Notes under the pieces: model-generated | The model's input: the letters and a program-made list of their open reading frames with translations, nothing else | The model's database searches: none | What the model was told of the DNA's origin: nothing | Position numbers and translations under genes: made by a program | Shown here: positions 16,691 through 25,540 of the stretch, piece by piece | Numbering within the stretch: the stretch's first letter is position 1 | Layout of the letters: each line of letters begins with the position of its first letter | Assembly: GCA_041685145.1 (NCBI GenBank) | Contig: JAWLGJ010000002.1 | Coordinates: forward strand, 62,001 to 126,000 | Length of the DNA stretch: 64,000 nucleotides | Direction of reading: 5' to 3' | DNA from: JAWLGJ01 sp041685145 | GTDB taxonomy: Bacteria; Pseudomonadota; Alphaproteobacteria; Rhodospirillales; Magnetospirillaceae

Positions 16691-17890
16691 CTACATCCTG
16701 CAGCCCGGCGCCGGGTCGGCCAGGGCTTCGGCGGCGACGCCGACGACGGCGTTCTTGCCGTTGCGGACCTCGCGCAGATAGATGTCCTGGACGACGTTCT
16801 GGGCCTTCGAGAAGCTGATCTCGCCACGGGGGCTGTCCAGTTTGGCCGCCCGCATGGCTTCGATCATCTCATCGCGGCGGCTGATGTCGCCGTCCACCGC
16901 GGCCAGACCCACCTCGAAAAGCTTGGCGGCGTCGTAGCCCTGCACCGCATAGACGTCGGCGGCCTTGCCGAACTTCTGCTGATAGGCGGCCTGGAACGCC
17001 GTGTTCTGGGGCGTGTCCAGTTCCTCGGAGTAGTGCAGCGTCGTCAGCACGCCCTCGGCGGCGTCGCCCTGGGCGTGCAGGGTGCCGTCGGTGAGGAAGC
17101 CGGACCCCAGCAGCGGGACCGAATCCTTGAGGCCCGCGGCCGCATAGTCCTTGACGAACTTGACGGCGCCGCCGCCCGCGAAGAAGACGAACACCGCGTC
17201 CGGCTTCAGCGAGGCGATCTCGGTCAGTTCCGCCTGCCACTCGACGTTCGGGAACGGAACGTAGATTTCCTTGACGATGTTGCCGCCGCGCTTGGTGAAC
17301 GCCTCCTTGAAGCCGCCCACCGCCTCTTCGCCGGCGCCGTATTTCCAGGTCATCGTCACCACGTTGCGGTAGCCGCGGTCGTAGGCGACGTCGCCCATCG
17401 GATAGGCCGGCTGCCAGTTGGTGAAGGAGGTGCGGAAGATGTTGGGCGCGCACATGGCCCCGGTGGCCGGGCCGGCGCCGGCGTTGGGAATGATCATCAG
17501 TGTATTGGAATCGCGCGCCGCCTTGACCATGCCCATCGCCACGCCGGAGTGGACGGTGCCGACGAGCAGATCGACGTTTTCGCCCTTGATCAGGCGGTTG
17601 GCGTTGCTGACCGCCTTGCCGGGGTCGGATTCGTCATCCAGGCGCACGATCTCGATATCGCGGCCGGCAAGGGCGCCGCCGCTTTCCTCCAGCGCGAGGG
17701 CGAAGCCGTTGGTAATCGCCTCGCCCAGGGCGGCATAGGTGCCCGAATAAGGCAGCATCAGCCCCACCTTCACCTGCTCGGCGGCGGAGCTTGCGCTCGG
17801 CAGTGCACCGGCGGCGGCAAGTCCCAGCCCGAAAGCCAGGGTCGCCTTGACGGCCGTGCGGCGCTTCATCACGGTCTTGAAACGATACAT
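16691..17890 (-). CDS. periplasmic aromatic-acid/branched-chain-type ABC binding protein
   Basis: A 399-residue periplasmic type I binding protein of the LivJ/HbaE kind. The N-terminus has a signal peptide with an RR pair (MKRRTAVK, then a hydrophobic stretch, then SASSAAEQ as probable cleavage region). The mature start VKVGLMLPYSGTYAALGEA is typical for this family. The ATG at 17890 follows a strong GGGAGGAAA site. Given the benzoate genes on both sides, the ligand is probably benzoate or a related aromatic acid; this is inferred from context. Confidence 0.85.
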   Translation of the reverse strand: MYRFKTVMKRRTAVKATLAFGLGLAAAGALPSASSAAEQVKVGLMLPYSGTYAALGEAITNGFALALEESGGALAGRDIEIVRLDDESDPGKAVSNANRLIKGENVDLLVGTVHSGVAMGMVKAARDSNTLMIIPNAGAGPATGAMCAPNIFRTSFTNWQPAYPMGDVAYDRGYRNVVTMTWKYGAGEEAVGGFKEAFTKRGGNIVKEIYVPFPNVEWQAELTEIASLKPDAVFVFFAGGGAVKFVKDYAAAGLKDSVPLLGSGFLTDGTLHAQGDAAEGVLTTLHYSEELDTPQNTAFQAAYQQKFGKAADVYAVQGYDAAKLFEVGLAAVDGDISRRDEMIEAMRAAKLDSPRGEISFSKAQNVVQDIYLREVRNGKNAVVGVAAEALADPAPGCRM

Positions 17891-17943
17891 TCGGTTTCCT
17901 CCCAGTTTGCGCGTCTTGGCGCGCCTCTTCGTTCATCTTACAC

Positions 17944-17964
17944 CCTGTCATTCTTTTCGACAGG
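17944..17964. repeat. inverted repeat upstream of the binding-protein gene
   Basis: CCTGTC-N9-GACAGG, centred about 64 bp upstream of the binding-protein ATG. It is unrelated to the TGCA-type operators and could bind another regulator or fold as a leader hairpin. Confidence 0.35.
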
Positions 17965-18028
17965 TTTGGTTTGCCGGGCCGGCGGAGGAAGTCTCGCACC
18001 TGCCGCCGGCGGGGCCAGGAAAAGCTAC

Positions 18029-18046
18029 AGCCGGGGGTGCCCGGCT
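18029..18046 (-). terminator. possible weak terminator after the SDR gene
   Basis: A 7-bp stem AGCCGGG/CCCGGCT. On the minus strand it is followed after a few bases by TTTT. It lies between the SDR gene and the transporter operon. The T-run is short and offset, so termination may be partial. Confidence 0.3.
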
Positions 18047-18059
18047 TCAACATGGATAT

Positions 18060-18087
18060 AATATAATCCTAGATGTATTGGCCCGAA
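18060..18087 (-). promoter_or_regulatory. possible promoter of the transporter operon
   Basis: On the minus strand TTCGGG (18082-18087) and TATATT (18060-18065) are spaced 16 bp, within an unusually AT-rich patch at the end of the SDR gene. It would drive the binding-protein and permease genes independently of the anaerobic operon. Confidence 0.3.
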
Positions 18088-18791
18088 TCCACTTTCAGCA
18101 CCTGCCCGGTCACCGTTCGCGCGGCGTCGGACAGCAGGAACAGGATGGCGTTGCTCATGTCGGCGACGTCCGGCAGCCGGTCGAGGGCCGCCTCGGCAAG
18201 GGCGGCGTCCCGGAACTTCTGGTCCAGCGCCAGGGTCATTTCGGTCAGCACCATGCCGGGCGCCACCGCGTTGACGGTCACCCCCTTGCGGCCCAGTTCC
18301 TTGGCGGCGGTCTTGGTAAGGGCGATGAGCCCCCCCTTCGAGGCCGCGTAGTTGGCCTGCCCGAACTTGCCGCGGATGCCGTTGATGGAGGCGACATTGA
18401 CGATGCGCCCATGGCCGGCCGCCACCATGCCCGGCGCCAGGGCACGGATCATGTTGAAGGCCCCGGTCAGGTTGACCTCCAGGACCGAGCGCCACTCCTC
18501 GTCGCTCATCTTCACGATGCTGCGGTCGCGGGTGATGCCGGCGTTGTTGACCAGCAGCGTCGGCGCCGGATCAAGCCCGGCCACCGCCGCCGCCACGCTG
18601 TCGGGGTCGGCGACGTTGACGGCGTGGAAGCGCAGGCGCTCCGTCCCCTTCTCGGCCGCGTCGCGATCAAAGACATGCACCCGCGCCCCCGCCGCGGCCA
18701 AGGCCTCGGCGACGGCGCGGCCGATGCCGCGCCCGCCGCCGGTGACCACGGCCGACTGACCCTCGAAATGGAACGAGGCACGGCTCTCCAT
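18069..18791 (-). CDS. short-chain dehydrogenase/reductase (FabG-like)
   Basis: A 240-residue SDR. The cofactor motif TGGGRGIGRA (residues about 17-26), NNAG (around 83), and the catalytic Ser and YAASK (around 145-149) are present. It could be a 3-hydroxyacyl-CoA or hydroxy-ring dehydrogenase or an acetoacetyl-CoA reductase; the sequence does not decide. It lies 5 bp after the tandem-GNAT gene at the end of the anaerobic benzoate operon. The route to pimelyl-CoA already has its own dehydrogenase (Had), so this gene may serve later beta-oxidation. Confidence 0.75.
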   Translation of the reverse strand: MESRASFHFEGQSAVVTGGGRGIGRAVAEALAAAGARVHVFDRDAAEKGTERLRFHAVNVADPDSVAAAVAGLDPAPTLLVNNAGITRDRSIVKMSDEEWRSVLEVNLTGAFNMIRALAPGMVAAGHGRIVNVASINGIRGKFGQANYAASKGGLIALTKTAAKELGRKGVTVNAVAPGMVLTEMTLALDQKFRDAALAEAALDRLPDVADMSNAILFLLSDAARTVTGQVLKVDSGQYI

Positions 18792-18796
18792 CGCCG

Positions 18797-19726
18797 TCAC
18801 CCGATCCGCCGCACGAAGGACAGCCGCTGCGTGGGGCGAAAGCCGGCCCGGGCCAGGAACGACACCAGGCCGACGTTGTCCCACTCCACCTGGGTGTGCA
18901 CCCGCTCGACCCGCAGCGAGGCCAGGTTGACCAGAAGCTGCGAGAGCAGCGCCGTGCCCACCGAGCGCCCGCCGTAGTCGGGATGCACGCCGATGGTGTC
19001 GACGACGGCGGTGGGGTCGGTGCGGCCGAACTCGCCGAAATCGACCCGCGCCATCACGAAGCCGACGGGGTGGCCGTCCTCCTCGGCGACCTGGCTGACC
19101 CGCACCCCCGACTCGGTCACCACCTCGGCCACCTTGTCGGCATAGTAGTCGGAACGGTCGCGGCCGGTGATCTTGCGGTCGATGGCGACGATGCCCGGCT
19201 GGTCGCCTTCCTGCAGCGAGCGCACGGTGATGCGGTCGCGGGCCGGTTCCCGGTCGCGGTCGCCGGCGGGATCGTTGAAGTCGATGTCGAGGCCCAGATG
19301 GTGCCCCGGCGCCAGTTCGAAGCCACCGGCGGCGAAGAAGGCGACCAGATCGTGCTCGCTCCACTCCGCCTGGGTGCGCAGTTCGCCGACGCCCTTCTCG
19401 CGCAGCACGGCGTCGAGGCCGTCCATCAGCGCCCGGGCGGTGCCCCGGCGCCGCAGGCGCGGGTTCACCCCCAGCGTGTCCAGCACCGCCACCGGCGCCT
19501 CGCCGCCGAACTCACCGTGCTGGATGTGGGCGACCAGGAAGCCGGCCAGGGCGCCGTCTACCTCGGCCCCCAGGGCGACGAAGCTCTGGGGCCGGCGGCT
19601 CATGGCCGCGAACCGCTTCTCGTAAAACCCGCGGCGGGACTGGGCTGTGATCTCCTTCTCGATGCCGACGACGGCATCGATGTCGCCGTTTTCCAGCCGC
19701 CGCAGCGACACTCCGGATGCCTGCAT
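18797..19726 (-). CDS. tandem GNAT-domain acetyltransferase
   Basis: A 309-residue protein made of two GNAT domains in tandem (residues about 6-150 and 165-308). Each shows the acetyl-CoA motif A pattern: VLDTLGVNPRLRRRGTA in the first half, VVDTIGVHPDYGGRSVGTA in the second. The halves also share QAEWSEHDLVAFFAAGGF and QVEWDNVGLVSFLARAGF, so the gene arose by internal duplication. It sits 16 bp after the ferredoxin gene of the benzoyl-CoA reductase operon. GNAT enzymes acetylate proteins or small molecules; acetylation of CoA ligases is a known control in benzoate degraders, but the target here is unknown. Confidence 0.8.
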   Translation of the reverse strand: MQASGVSLRRLENGDIDAVVGIEKEITAQSRRGFYEKRFAAMSRRPQSFVALGAEVDGALAGFLVAHIQHGEFGGEAPVAVLDTLGVNPRLRRRGTARALMDGLDAVLREKGVGELRTQAEWSEHDLVAFFAAGGFELAPGHHLGLDIDFNDPAGDRDREPARDRITVRSLQEGDQPGIVAIDRKITGRDRSDYYADKVAEVVTESGVRVSQVAEEDGHPVGFVMARVDFGEFGRTDPTAVVDTIGVHPDYGGRSVGTALLSQLLVNLASLRVERVHTQVEWDNVGLVSFLARAGFRPTQRLSFVRRIG

Positions 19727-19742
19727 GGATTCTCCTCCGGGC

Positions 19743-19988
19743 TCAGGCGTGCAAGCGTTCGTATTTCGCCTGCAATTGCTCGGGCGTTTCGGCGTGGTCG
19801 GGATCCGGAATGATGCAGTCGGCCGGGCAGACCAGCACGCATTGCGGCTCGTCCTCGGCGCCGACGCATTCCGTGCACTTGTCGGGGTCGATGTGATAGA
19901 TCACGTCGCCCTCGGAGATGGCCTCGTTGGGGCAGACGGGGACGCAGGCGTCGCAGGCCGTGCAGTCGTCAGTGATCATTAGTGCCAT
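19743..19988 (-). CDS. fdx: 2[4Fe-4S] ferredoxin, electron donor to benzoyl-CoA reductase
   Basis: An 81-residue ferredoxin. The first cluster motif is CTACDACVPVCP (residues about 9-20). The second is CTECVGAEDEPQCVLVCP, with the long insertion between the second and third cysteine and the C-terminal extension typical of Allochromatium-type low-potential ferredoxins. In Thauera and related bacteria such a ferredoxin reduces benzoyl-CoA reductase, and its gene follows bcrD as it does here. I chose ATG 19988 (MALMITDDC). Confidence 0.93.
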   Translation of the reverse strand: MALMITDDCTACDACVPVCPNEAISEGDVIYHIDPDKCTECVGAEDEPQCVLVCPADCIIPDPDHAETPEQLQAKYERLHA

Positions 19989-20005
19989 GATCTCAACCCT
20001 CTTGC

Positions 20006-20851
20006 TTAGGATGCCATCGCCAGGTGGCCCAGCTTCGCCAGCTTCTGGTGCCGGTAGGCCGCCCACAGCGCCGCGCCGATGGCGCCGGCATAGATCGATT
20101 CGGTGTGCCCCTTGGCCACCACCGAGACCTTTTCCTTGGTGATGGCCTCGTTCAGCGCGGCCACTAGGCCGGTGTCGAGCGCCAGGCCGCCGGTCATCAG
20201 CACGGTGCCTTCGGTGGCGCCGATCGACTTGAGCAGCTTGGCGAGGCGCACCGCCATCGAGATGTGGATGCCCTTCAGGATGTTCGGCGCGGTGATGCCG
20301 CGCGAGACCATGTTGATGACGTCGGTCTCGGCGAGCACGGCGCAGATCGAGGACACGCGCTCGGGGTCGTCGGCCTCCTGCGACAGCGGCCCGATCTCGT
20401 CCTGGGCGATGCCCAGATAGCGGGCGATGTTCTCCAGGAACTGCCCCGAGCCCGAGGCGCACTGGCTGGTCATGCGATAGGTCAGCACCTTGCCGCGGTC
20501 GTCGACGCGGATGGCGCGGCCGTGCAGGGCGCCGATGTCGAGCACGGCGCGGGCCTCGGGCTCCAGATAGATGGCACCGCGCGCGTGGGTGGTCATCGAG
20601 TAGAAGTGGCCGGTGTGAAAGCTGAGATTCTCACCGTCGCCGGTGGTGGCCAGATAGGCGACGTCGTCGCGCTTCAGGCCGCACTCCTCCAGCAGTTCGT
20701 CATAGGCGCGCTCGGCAAGCTGGAAGGGGTCGCGCTGGCGGATGCGGTCGCAGCGCTTCGCCAGCCACTCGTGATTGTCGCCGTCGTTCTTGAAGATAAC
20801 CGTCTTGACGGCGCCGGTACCGATATCAATGCCTGCGGTGATGACGGACAT
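20006..20851 (-). CDS. bcrD: benzoyl-CoA reductase subunit D (ATPase/activator module)
   Basis: A 281-residue ASKHA-fold ATPase subunit of class I ATP-dependent benzoyl-CoA reductase (BadG/BzdQ equivalent). Visible: phosphate-binding GIDIGTGAVKTVIF at the N-terminus, LDIGALHGRAI (around residue 105), and the cluster-ligand region SQCASGSGQFLENIA (around 129), with a second cysteine in SSICAVLAETD. BcrA and BcrD share a [4Fe-4S] cluster and couple ATP hydrolysis to electron transfer to the BC active-site module. It is 23 bp after bcrA. Confidence 0.95.
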   Translation of the reverse strand: MSVITAGIDIGTGAVKTVIFKNDGDNHEWLAKRCDRIRQRDPFQLAERAYDELLEECGLKRDDVAYLATTGDGENLSFHTGHFYSMTTHARGAIYLEPEARAVLDIGALHGRAIRVDDRGKVLTYRMTSQCASGSGQFLENIARYLGIAQDEIGPLSQEADDPERVSSICAVLAETDVINMVSRGITAPNILKGIHISMAVRLAKLLKSIGATEGTVLMTGGLALDTGLVAALNEAITKEKVSVVAKGHTESIYAGAIGAALWAAYRHQKLAKLGHLAMAS

Positions 20852-20874
20852 GATTGTCGCCTCCCTATTCTCGG

Positions 20875-22179
20875 TCAGGACACCGCCCGACGGGCGAACT
20901 CCGCCGCGCCCAGGGCCCCGGTGTAGATGGAGTTCGGATTGATGTTGATGGTGACGTCGCCGTAGTTCTCCTTCACCAGCTTGTCCAGCTCGCGCACCGC
21001 CGCCTCGTTCTTGGCGACGCCACCGGTGAAGGTGAACTGATCGGTGATGCCGCCCGAGCGCGAGATGATCGACATTGCCCGCAGGATGATGGCCCGGTGC
21101 AGGCCGGCGAGGATGTCCTCGCGCCGGTCGCCCAGCGCCAGGCGGTCGCGCAGCTCGGCGCCCGCGAACACCGTGCAGGTCGAGTTGATGCGCAGGCTCT
21201 TGTTGGCCTTCATGGCCATCGGGCCCAGCTCGTGCAGGCCGATGTTCATTTCGTCGGCGACATAGCCGAGATAGCGGCCGGTGCCGGCGGCGCAGCGGTC
21301 GTTCATCTGGAAATTGGCGACGATGCCGCTTTCATCGACCTGGATGGCCTTGGTGTCCTGGCCGCCGATGTCGAGCACGGTGCGGGTCTCGGGATACATC
21401 AGGTGCGCCCCGAGGCCGTGGCACAGGATCTCGGAGCGGATGTGCTCCTTCGGGAACGGCAGGCGCACGCGGCCATAGCCGGTGCCGACGACATAGGTCT
21501 CGTCGAGCCCGGTATCGAGCGCGCCGGTGATGAGCGTGTCCATCTCGCTGGCGCCCAGGCTGACATGCCCCTCGTTCTTCACCGCGTCGAGGGCGGCGAG
21601 GAACTTGTCGCGCAGGTCGCCGGCCGGGGGCCGGTTCTCGACCTCGATGATCGACTTGTCATAGACATGCAGCAGGTCGTCGAAGCGCAGGCCGGCCTCC
21701 TTGGCCACCTCGTCGCCGAAATGCATGTAGCGCGAGCCGGCGAGATCGCGGAAGAAGTCGGACTTGCGCTCGGCCCCCGGCTTGAACTGGGTCTTGGCGT
21801 CGGCGCCCAGGCGGACGAACACCTCGTCCAGGGCCTCGGCCATCGGCTTGCGGATGGAGTCGAAGCGCGGGTTCTCGGCGTTGCGCTTGCAGGTCTTCTC
21901 CAGATCCTGGAGCTGCTCCAGGAACTGCACCAGCCGGAAATTGCGCTCCAGGCTTTCCAGGAAGGCCTTGACCGTATCCGCGCCGGCGATGCCGGACAGG
22001 CTGCGGTGGAAGAGGGTCAGGCGCGAGGCCACCATCGCCTCCTGCTTGGCAACCGCCGCGGCGGTGTCGTAGTTCGAGCGCGAGTTGGTGATCCCCCGGC
22101 CCAGGACGTTGCCGTCGGAGTCCATCTGCACCGCCTTGGTGGTGGTGGACCCCAGGTCGATTCCAATGAAGGTTTGCAT
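20875..22179 (-). CDS. bcrA: benzoyl-CoA reductase subunit A (ATPase/activator module)
   Basis: A 434-residue larger activator subunit (BadF/BzdP equivalent). Motifs: GIDLGSTTTKAVQM at the N-terminus, VLDIGGQDTKAIQ (around residue 262), NDRCAAGTGRYLGYVA with the cluster cysteine (around 287), and a second cysteine in NSTCTVFAGAEL. A central insertion (residues about 60-180) separates the two ATPase lobes, as in the family. Together with BcrD it drives low-potential electron transfer at the cost of ATP. Confidence 0.95.
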   Translation of the reverse strand: MQTFIGIDLGSTTTKAVQMDSDGNVLGRGITNSRSNYDTAAAVAKQEAMVASRLTLFHRSLSGIAGADTVKAFLESLERNFRLVQFLEQLQDLEKTCKRNAENPRFDSIRKPMAEALDEVFVRLGADAKTQFKPGAERKSDFFRDLAGSRYMHFGDEVAKEAGLRFDDLLHVYDKSIIEVENRPPAGDLRDKFLAALDAVKNEGHVSLGASEMDTLITGALDTGLDETYVVGTGYGRVRLPFPKEHIRSEILCHGLGAHLMYPETRTVLDIGGQDTKAIQVDESGIVANFQMNDRCAAGTGRYLGYVADEMNIGLHELGPMAMKANKSLRINSTCTVFAGAELRDRLALGDRREDILAGLHRAIILRAMSIISRSGGITDQFTFTGGVAKNEAAVRELDKLVKENYGDVTININPNSIYTGALGAAEFARRAVS

Positions 22180-22193
22180 CGACGTCTTCTCCC

Positions 22194-23486
22194 TCAGGCC
22201 GCGGCCGGCTTCGAGCGCCGCTTCTGGTCGATCATCTGCAGATAGCTTTCCAGGCGGTTCTTGACGTTGGCCGCCGAGAAATAGCGCGGGTCGACGAGGT
22301 CGGTTTCGATGAAGGCGCCGGGCTTGCCGGTGCGCTTCTCGACCTCGCGCATCATCATCAGCTGCCCGGCCGAAAAGCTGTTGCAGCTCTTGATCGAGTT
22401 GATCAGCAGGCCGTCGGCCTCGAACTCCTCGACATACTTGGCCAGGATGTCGATGCGCGTGGGCAGGTTGCGGTTGGTGTAGCAGCCCAGGCAGTAGTCG
22501 GCCAGCGACTCCAGGGGATTCTCGGGGTCGTGGCGGAAGCCGTCATAGTCGTACATGCCGCCGACCTTGGTGTAGGAGCTGGCGACGACGACGGCGCCCT
22601 CGTCGTAGAACATCTTCCAGAAGTCGCGGAAGCTGGTCCAGTTCGGCGGCCCCTCGACCACCAGGCGATACTTCTGCTCGGTCAGCTCGACGCCCTCGGG
22701 GGTCATGGGGCCGCGGCCCTCGTCGAGGCGCTGCTGCACTTCCTTGCGCAGAAGCTCGTAATACTCCACCGCGTCCTGCGTGCCGCGGAAGGCGGTGAAG
22801 ATCGGGCCGATGTAGTAGACGCCACCGAAATAGGAGTCGATGGGGCTGGGCTTGGCCTTGGCGGAGTTCAGCACCCAGACGAGGTTGTCCTCGGCGGCCG
22901 CCGAACGCTTGAGGATTTCGCGCAGCTTGTCGATGTCGAACTTGACGCCCGAGGCCTTCTCAAGGGCGGGGATCACCTCTTCCTTGAGCTGGCGCACGAT
23001 ATAGTCGCGCATGTTTTTGGTGGGCTTGCCGTCGCCCTCATAGGGGACGTGCAGCATCACCGTCGGGCACTTGTACTGCTCGCGCAGCAGCTCGAACCAC
23101 TTCATGAAGGTGAAGCAGCCGGTATAGCTGAGCAGCAGCACGTCGGGGTTGGGCATCGGCTTGCCGTTGGGGGCGATGTTGCCCTTTGCCATCATGCCGA
23201 TGTCGGCCTTGACGTAGGTGCACACGTCCTCGGAGTGGCCCTGCTTCTCGGCGTCCATGATCATGCCGCCCGACTGCCGGCGCAGGCCGTTCTGGATGGC
23301 GTTGATCTCCGGCAGGTTGTTCAGCATGTCGAAGCACATGATGAGTTCGTTCAGGTTGCCCGGAACGAACGTCGAGGCGATCGCGCGGCCGTGCTCCTGC
23401 TTGGAAGTGAGAAGATCGTAGTTGCGGGCGATCATCTCCTTCTGCTTGAGCATCGACGGCTCTTTGACGGCTTCCTTGGCGCTCAT
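22194..23486 (-). CDS. bcrB: benzoyl-CoA reductase subunit B
   Basis: A 430-residue subunit of the 2-hydroxyacyl-CoA dehydratase/benzoyl-CoA reductase BC module (BadE/BzdO equivalent). Cysteine-containing segments YTGCFTFMKWFELL (around residue 115) and YCLGCYTNRNLP (around 350) are candidates for cluster ligation. BcrB and BcrC bind benzoyl-CoA and reduce the ring to cyclohexa-1,5-diene-1-carbonyl-CoA. It lies 24 bp from bcrC and 14 bp from bcrA. Confidence 0.95.
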   Translation of the reverse strand: MSAKEAVKEPSMLKQKEMIARNYDLLTSKQEHGRAIASTFVPGNLNELIMCFDMLNNLPEINAIQNGLRRQSGGMIMDAEKQGHSEDVCTYVKADIGMMAKGNIAPNGKPMPNPDVLLLSYTGCFTFMKWFELLREQYKCPTVMLHVPYEGDGKPTKNMRDYIVRQLKEEVIPALEKASGVKFDIDKLREILKRSAAAEDNLVWVLNSAKAKPSPIDSYFGGVYYIGPIFTAFRGTQDAVEYYELLRKEVQQRLDEGRGPMTPEGVELTEQKYRLVVEGPPNWTSFRDFWKMFYDEGAVVVASSYTKVGGMYDYDGFRHDPENPLESLADYCLGCYTNRNLPTRIDILAKYVEEFEADGLLINSIKSCNSFSAGQLMMMREVEKRTGKPGAFIETDLVDPRYFSAANVKNRLESYLQMIDQKRRSKPAAA

Positions 23487-23510
23487 ATCTCGTCTCCGCT
23501 GTCCGTGTGG

Positions 23511-24695
23511 CTATTCGGCCGCTTCCGACGTCTCGCTCCACAGCTTGATGGAGTCGGCGAAGGTGCCGGCCTGCTCGCGGATGGGCTGCATCTGGCCGGA
23601 GTTCTCGGCGTATTTGAAGGCGATGTAGGGGACATCGGCCTCCTTCAGCCGATGCTGGAGCATCGGCCGGTCCAGAAGGGCGGGGTCGCAGAAGCTGGGG
23701 GCGGCGAAGATGACGCCCTCGGCCCCCGAGCGGCGCACCTGCTCGACCAGGAACTGGCCCTTGTCGGCCTCCTCCGGGACGTATTTCGACGCCGTTTCCA
23801 CCGAACTGGTGAGGAAGGCATCGACCAGGCTGCGGATGGGGTCGCCCTCCACCGGCACCTCGCCGACCAGGAAGCGGTTGACGAGGTGATAGTCGTCGTC
23901 GACGACATAGCAGCCCGCCATCTCGATCGACTTGATCAGGTTCAGCGGCGGCTGCTCGCAGAACGAGCCGGTGATGACGATGCGCGCGTTGTCGCGAATC
24001 GGCCGGTCCTCGGCCTTGGTGGCCTCCAGATAGTCGCGGAGCATCTGGTTGTGCTCCTCGACATCGATGATGGTGCCGGCCCGCATCAGCAGATAGACCT
24101 CGGAGCTGGGCGCCTTCCACGGCTCGCGCATCCGCAGGGCGTAGACCTCCTCGATCAGGCGGCGGTTCTCGTTGTAGAGCTTGATGGAGTTGCGGAGGTC
24201 GTCGTCGGAGATCGGCCGCCCGGCCATCTTCTCCAGCGCCTCCTTCAACTCGTTGAGTTCATGGACGTAGTAGTCGCCGCCGACGCCGGCCTTGAAGTTC
24301 TGCGGCGTGTCGAAGAAGCGCACCATCACGTCGGGGAACATCACCTTCCACAAACCCGACAGGTTGCGGATGACGTCGCAGACGAAGGGGAACAGCATCC
24401 CGTCGACGAAATCGAGCCGCTTGGTGACGCCAAGCTCGATGGTCGAGCGCGGAATGCGGCAGATGTAGCTCTGGTAATAGGCGTCGCCGTGGATGACCTC
24501 CAGCGACTCGCCGCCGCCATAGATGCCCAGCGGCAGCGCGCCGGCGGCGTGAATCAGCTCGCGCGGCACATAGACCGGCAGGAAGCCCACCACCTTCCGC
24601 GACGGATCCTTGGCCTTCCATTCGCGCGCATAGGTGAAGTCCAGGTCGTCATACAGCTCCTGGCAGCGCGCCGTGATCTCGGCAGTACTGGGCAT
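23511..24695 (-). CDS. bcrC: benzoyl-CoA reductase subunit C
   Basis: A 394-residue second subunit of the ring-reducing module (BadD/BzdN equivalent). Conserved cysteine regions are SYICRIPRSTIELG (around residue 87), TGSFCEQPPLNLIKSIE (around 245) and APSFCDPALLDRPM. The ATG at 24695 shares one base with the dch stop (TGATG), so translation is coupled. The order dch-bcrC-B-A-D-fdx is that of the Thauera/Magnetospirillum-type operon. Confidence 0.95.
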   Translation of the reverse strand: MPSTAEITARCQELYDDLDFTYAREWKAKDPSRKVVGFLPVYVPRELIHAAGALPLGIYGGGESLEVIHGDAYYQSYICRIPRSTIELGVTKRLDFVDGMLFPFVCDVIRNLSGLWKVMFPDVMVRFFDTPQNFKAGVGGDYYVHELNELKEALEKMAGRPISDDDLRNSIKLYNENRRLIEEVYALRMREPWKAPSSEVYLLMRAGTIIDVEEHNQMLRDYLEATKAEDRPIRDNARIVITGSFCEQPPLNLIKSIEMAGCYVVDDDYHLVNRFLVGEVPVEGDPIRSLVDAFLTSSVETASKYVPEEADKGQFLVEQVRRSGAEGVIFAAPSFCDPALLDRPMLQHRLKEADVPYIAFKYAENSGQMQPIREQAGTFADSIKLWSETSEAAE

Positions 24696-25462
24696 CACCG
24701 ATCCTCCCATTGGGGCGTCCGCTTTTCGACGAAGGCGGTCAGGCCCTCGACCGCGTCGCGGGTACGCATCAGTTGGTTAAGGTACAGGTCTTCGACGCTG
24801 GCCAACTTGGCGGTCACGCGCTCCGCCATGTCCATGCGGGCGGCGCGCACGGCGTGCCGCACCACCGCCGCCGAATGCTTGGCCACACCGGCCTCGAACC
24901 ACTCCAGGGCGGCGCGTTCGGGGTCGTCGGCGACGGCGTTGGCGAGACCGAGGCGCGCGGCCTCCTCGCCGGTGAGCGAGCGTCCCGAATACAGCATGTC
25001 CTCGGCCGCCACGCGCGGCATCCGTTCCGGCAGCAGGCACGAGGCGGCGGGGGCGAACACGCCCACGACGACCTCGGGCTGGCCGAGGCGGGCGTCGGGG
25101 GCGGCGAACAGCAGGTGCCCCGCCGCCGCCACCTCAAGCCCGCCGCCCAGGCACTGGCCGCGCACCGCCACCAGAATCGGCACCGGATAGGCCACCATGC
25201 GCCGCACCAGCGCGTGCAGGCTTTGCAGCATCGCCGCGCACTGGTCGGGCAGATGCTCCTGGATGGAGGCGCCGAAGCTGAAATGCGGCCCCTCGTGGTC
25301 GAGCAGCACGGCGCGCTGCGCCGGCGCCTCGGCGTTGTCGGCCAGGGCCTTGTCGAGCGCCGCGATCATCTCGGCGTCGACGATGTTGGCCTTGGGGCGC
25401 GCCAGCCGCAGGCGCAGGAGCTTGCCGTCCTGCTCGGTCCAGACTTTGAGACAGTCGCTCAT
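24695..25462 (-). CDS. dch: cyclohexa-1,5-diene-1-carbonyl-CoA hydratase
   Basis: A 255-residue crotonase-family enzyme that hydrates the dienoyl-CoA product of benzoyl-CoA reductase to 6-hydroxycyclohex-1-ene-1-carbonyl-CoA. Signatures: FSFGASIQEHLPD (around residue 70) and GQCLGGGLEVAAAGHLLFA (around 108). I chose the ATG at 25462 (MSDCLKVWTEQ), preceded by AGGAAAGG; an in-frame upstream start lacks family sequence. The assignment over other hydratases rests on its place between oah and bcrC. Confidence 0.9.
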   Translation of the reverse strand: MSDCLKVWTEQDGKLLRLRLARPKANIVDAEMIAALDKALADNAEAPAQRAVLLDHEGPHFSFGASIQEHLPDQCAAMLQSLHALVRRMVAYPVPILVAVRGQCLGGGLEVAAAGHLLFAAPDARLGQPEVVVGVFAPAASCLLPERMPRVAAEDMLYSGRSLTGEEAARLGLANAVADDPERAALEWFEAGVAKHSAAVVRHAVRAARMDMAERVTAKLASVEDLYLNQLMRTRDAVEGLTAFVEKRTPQWEDR

Positions 25463-25540
25463 GTTACCTTTCCTAGACCTTTTCATCCGACCCGCCCCCG
25501 CCCCCCGCCGTCGCGGCGGGGGCGCGGGAGGGCGGGCGTC

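Noticed and set aside
17634..18053. A 139-codon minus-strand frame starting upstream of the binding-protein gene
   Set aside because: It overlaps the signal-peptide region of the binding protein in another frame and has no family resemblance.
22530..25190. An 886-codon plus-strand open frame opposite bcrB, bcrC and dch
   Set aside because: Crosses three confirmed genes on the other strand and has no domain signature.
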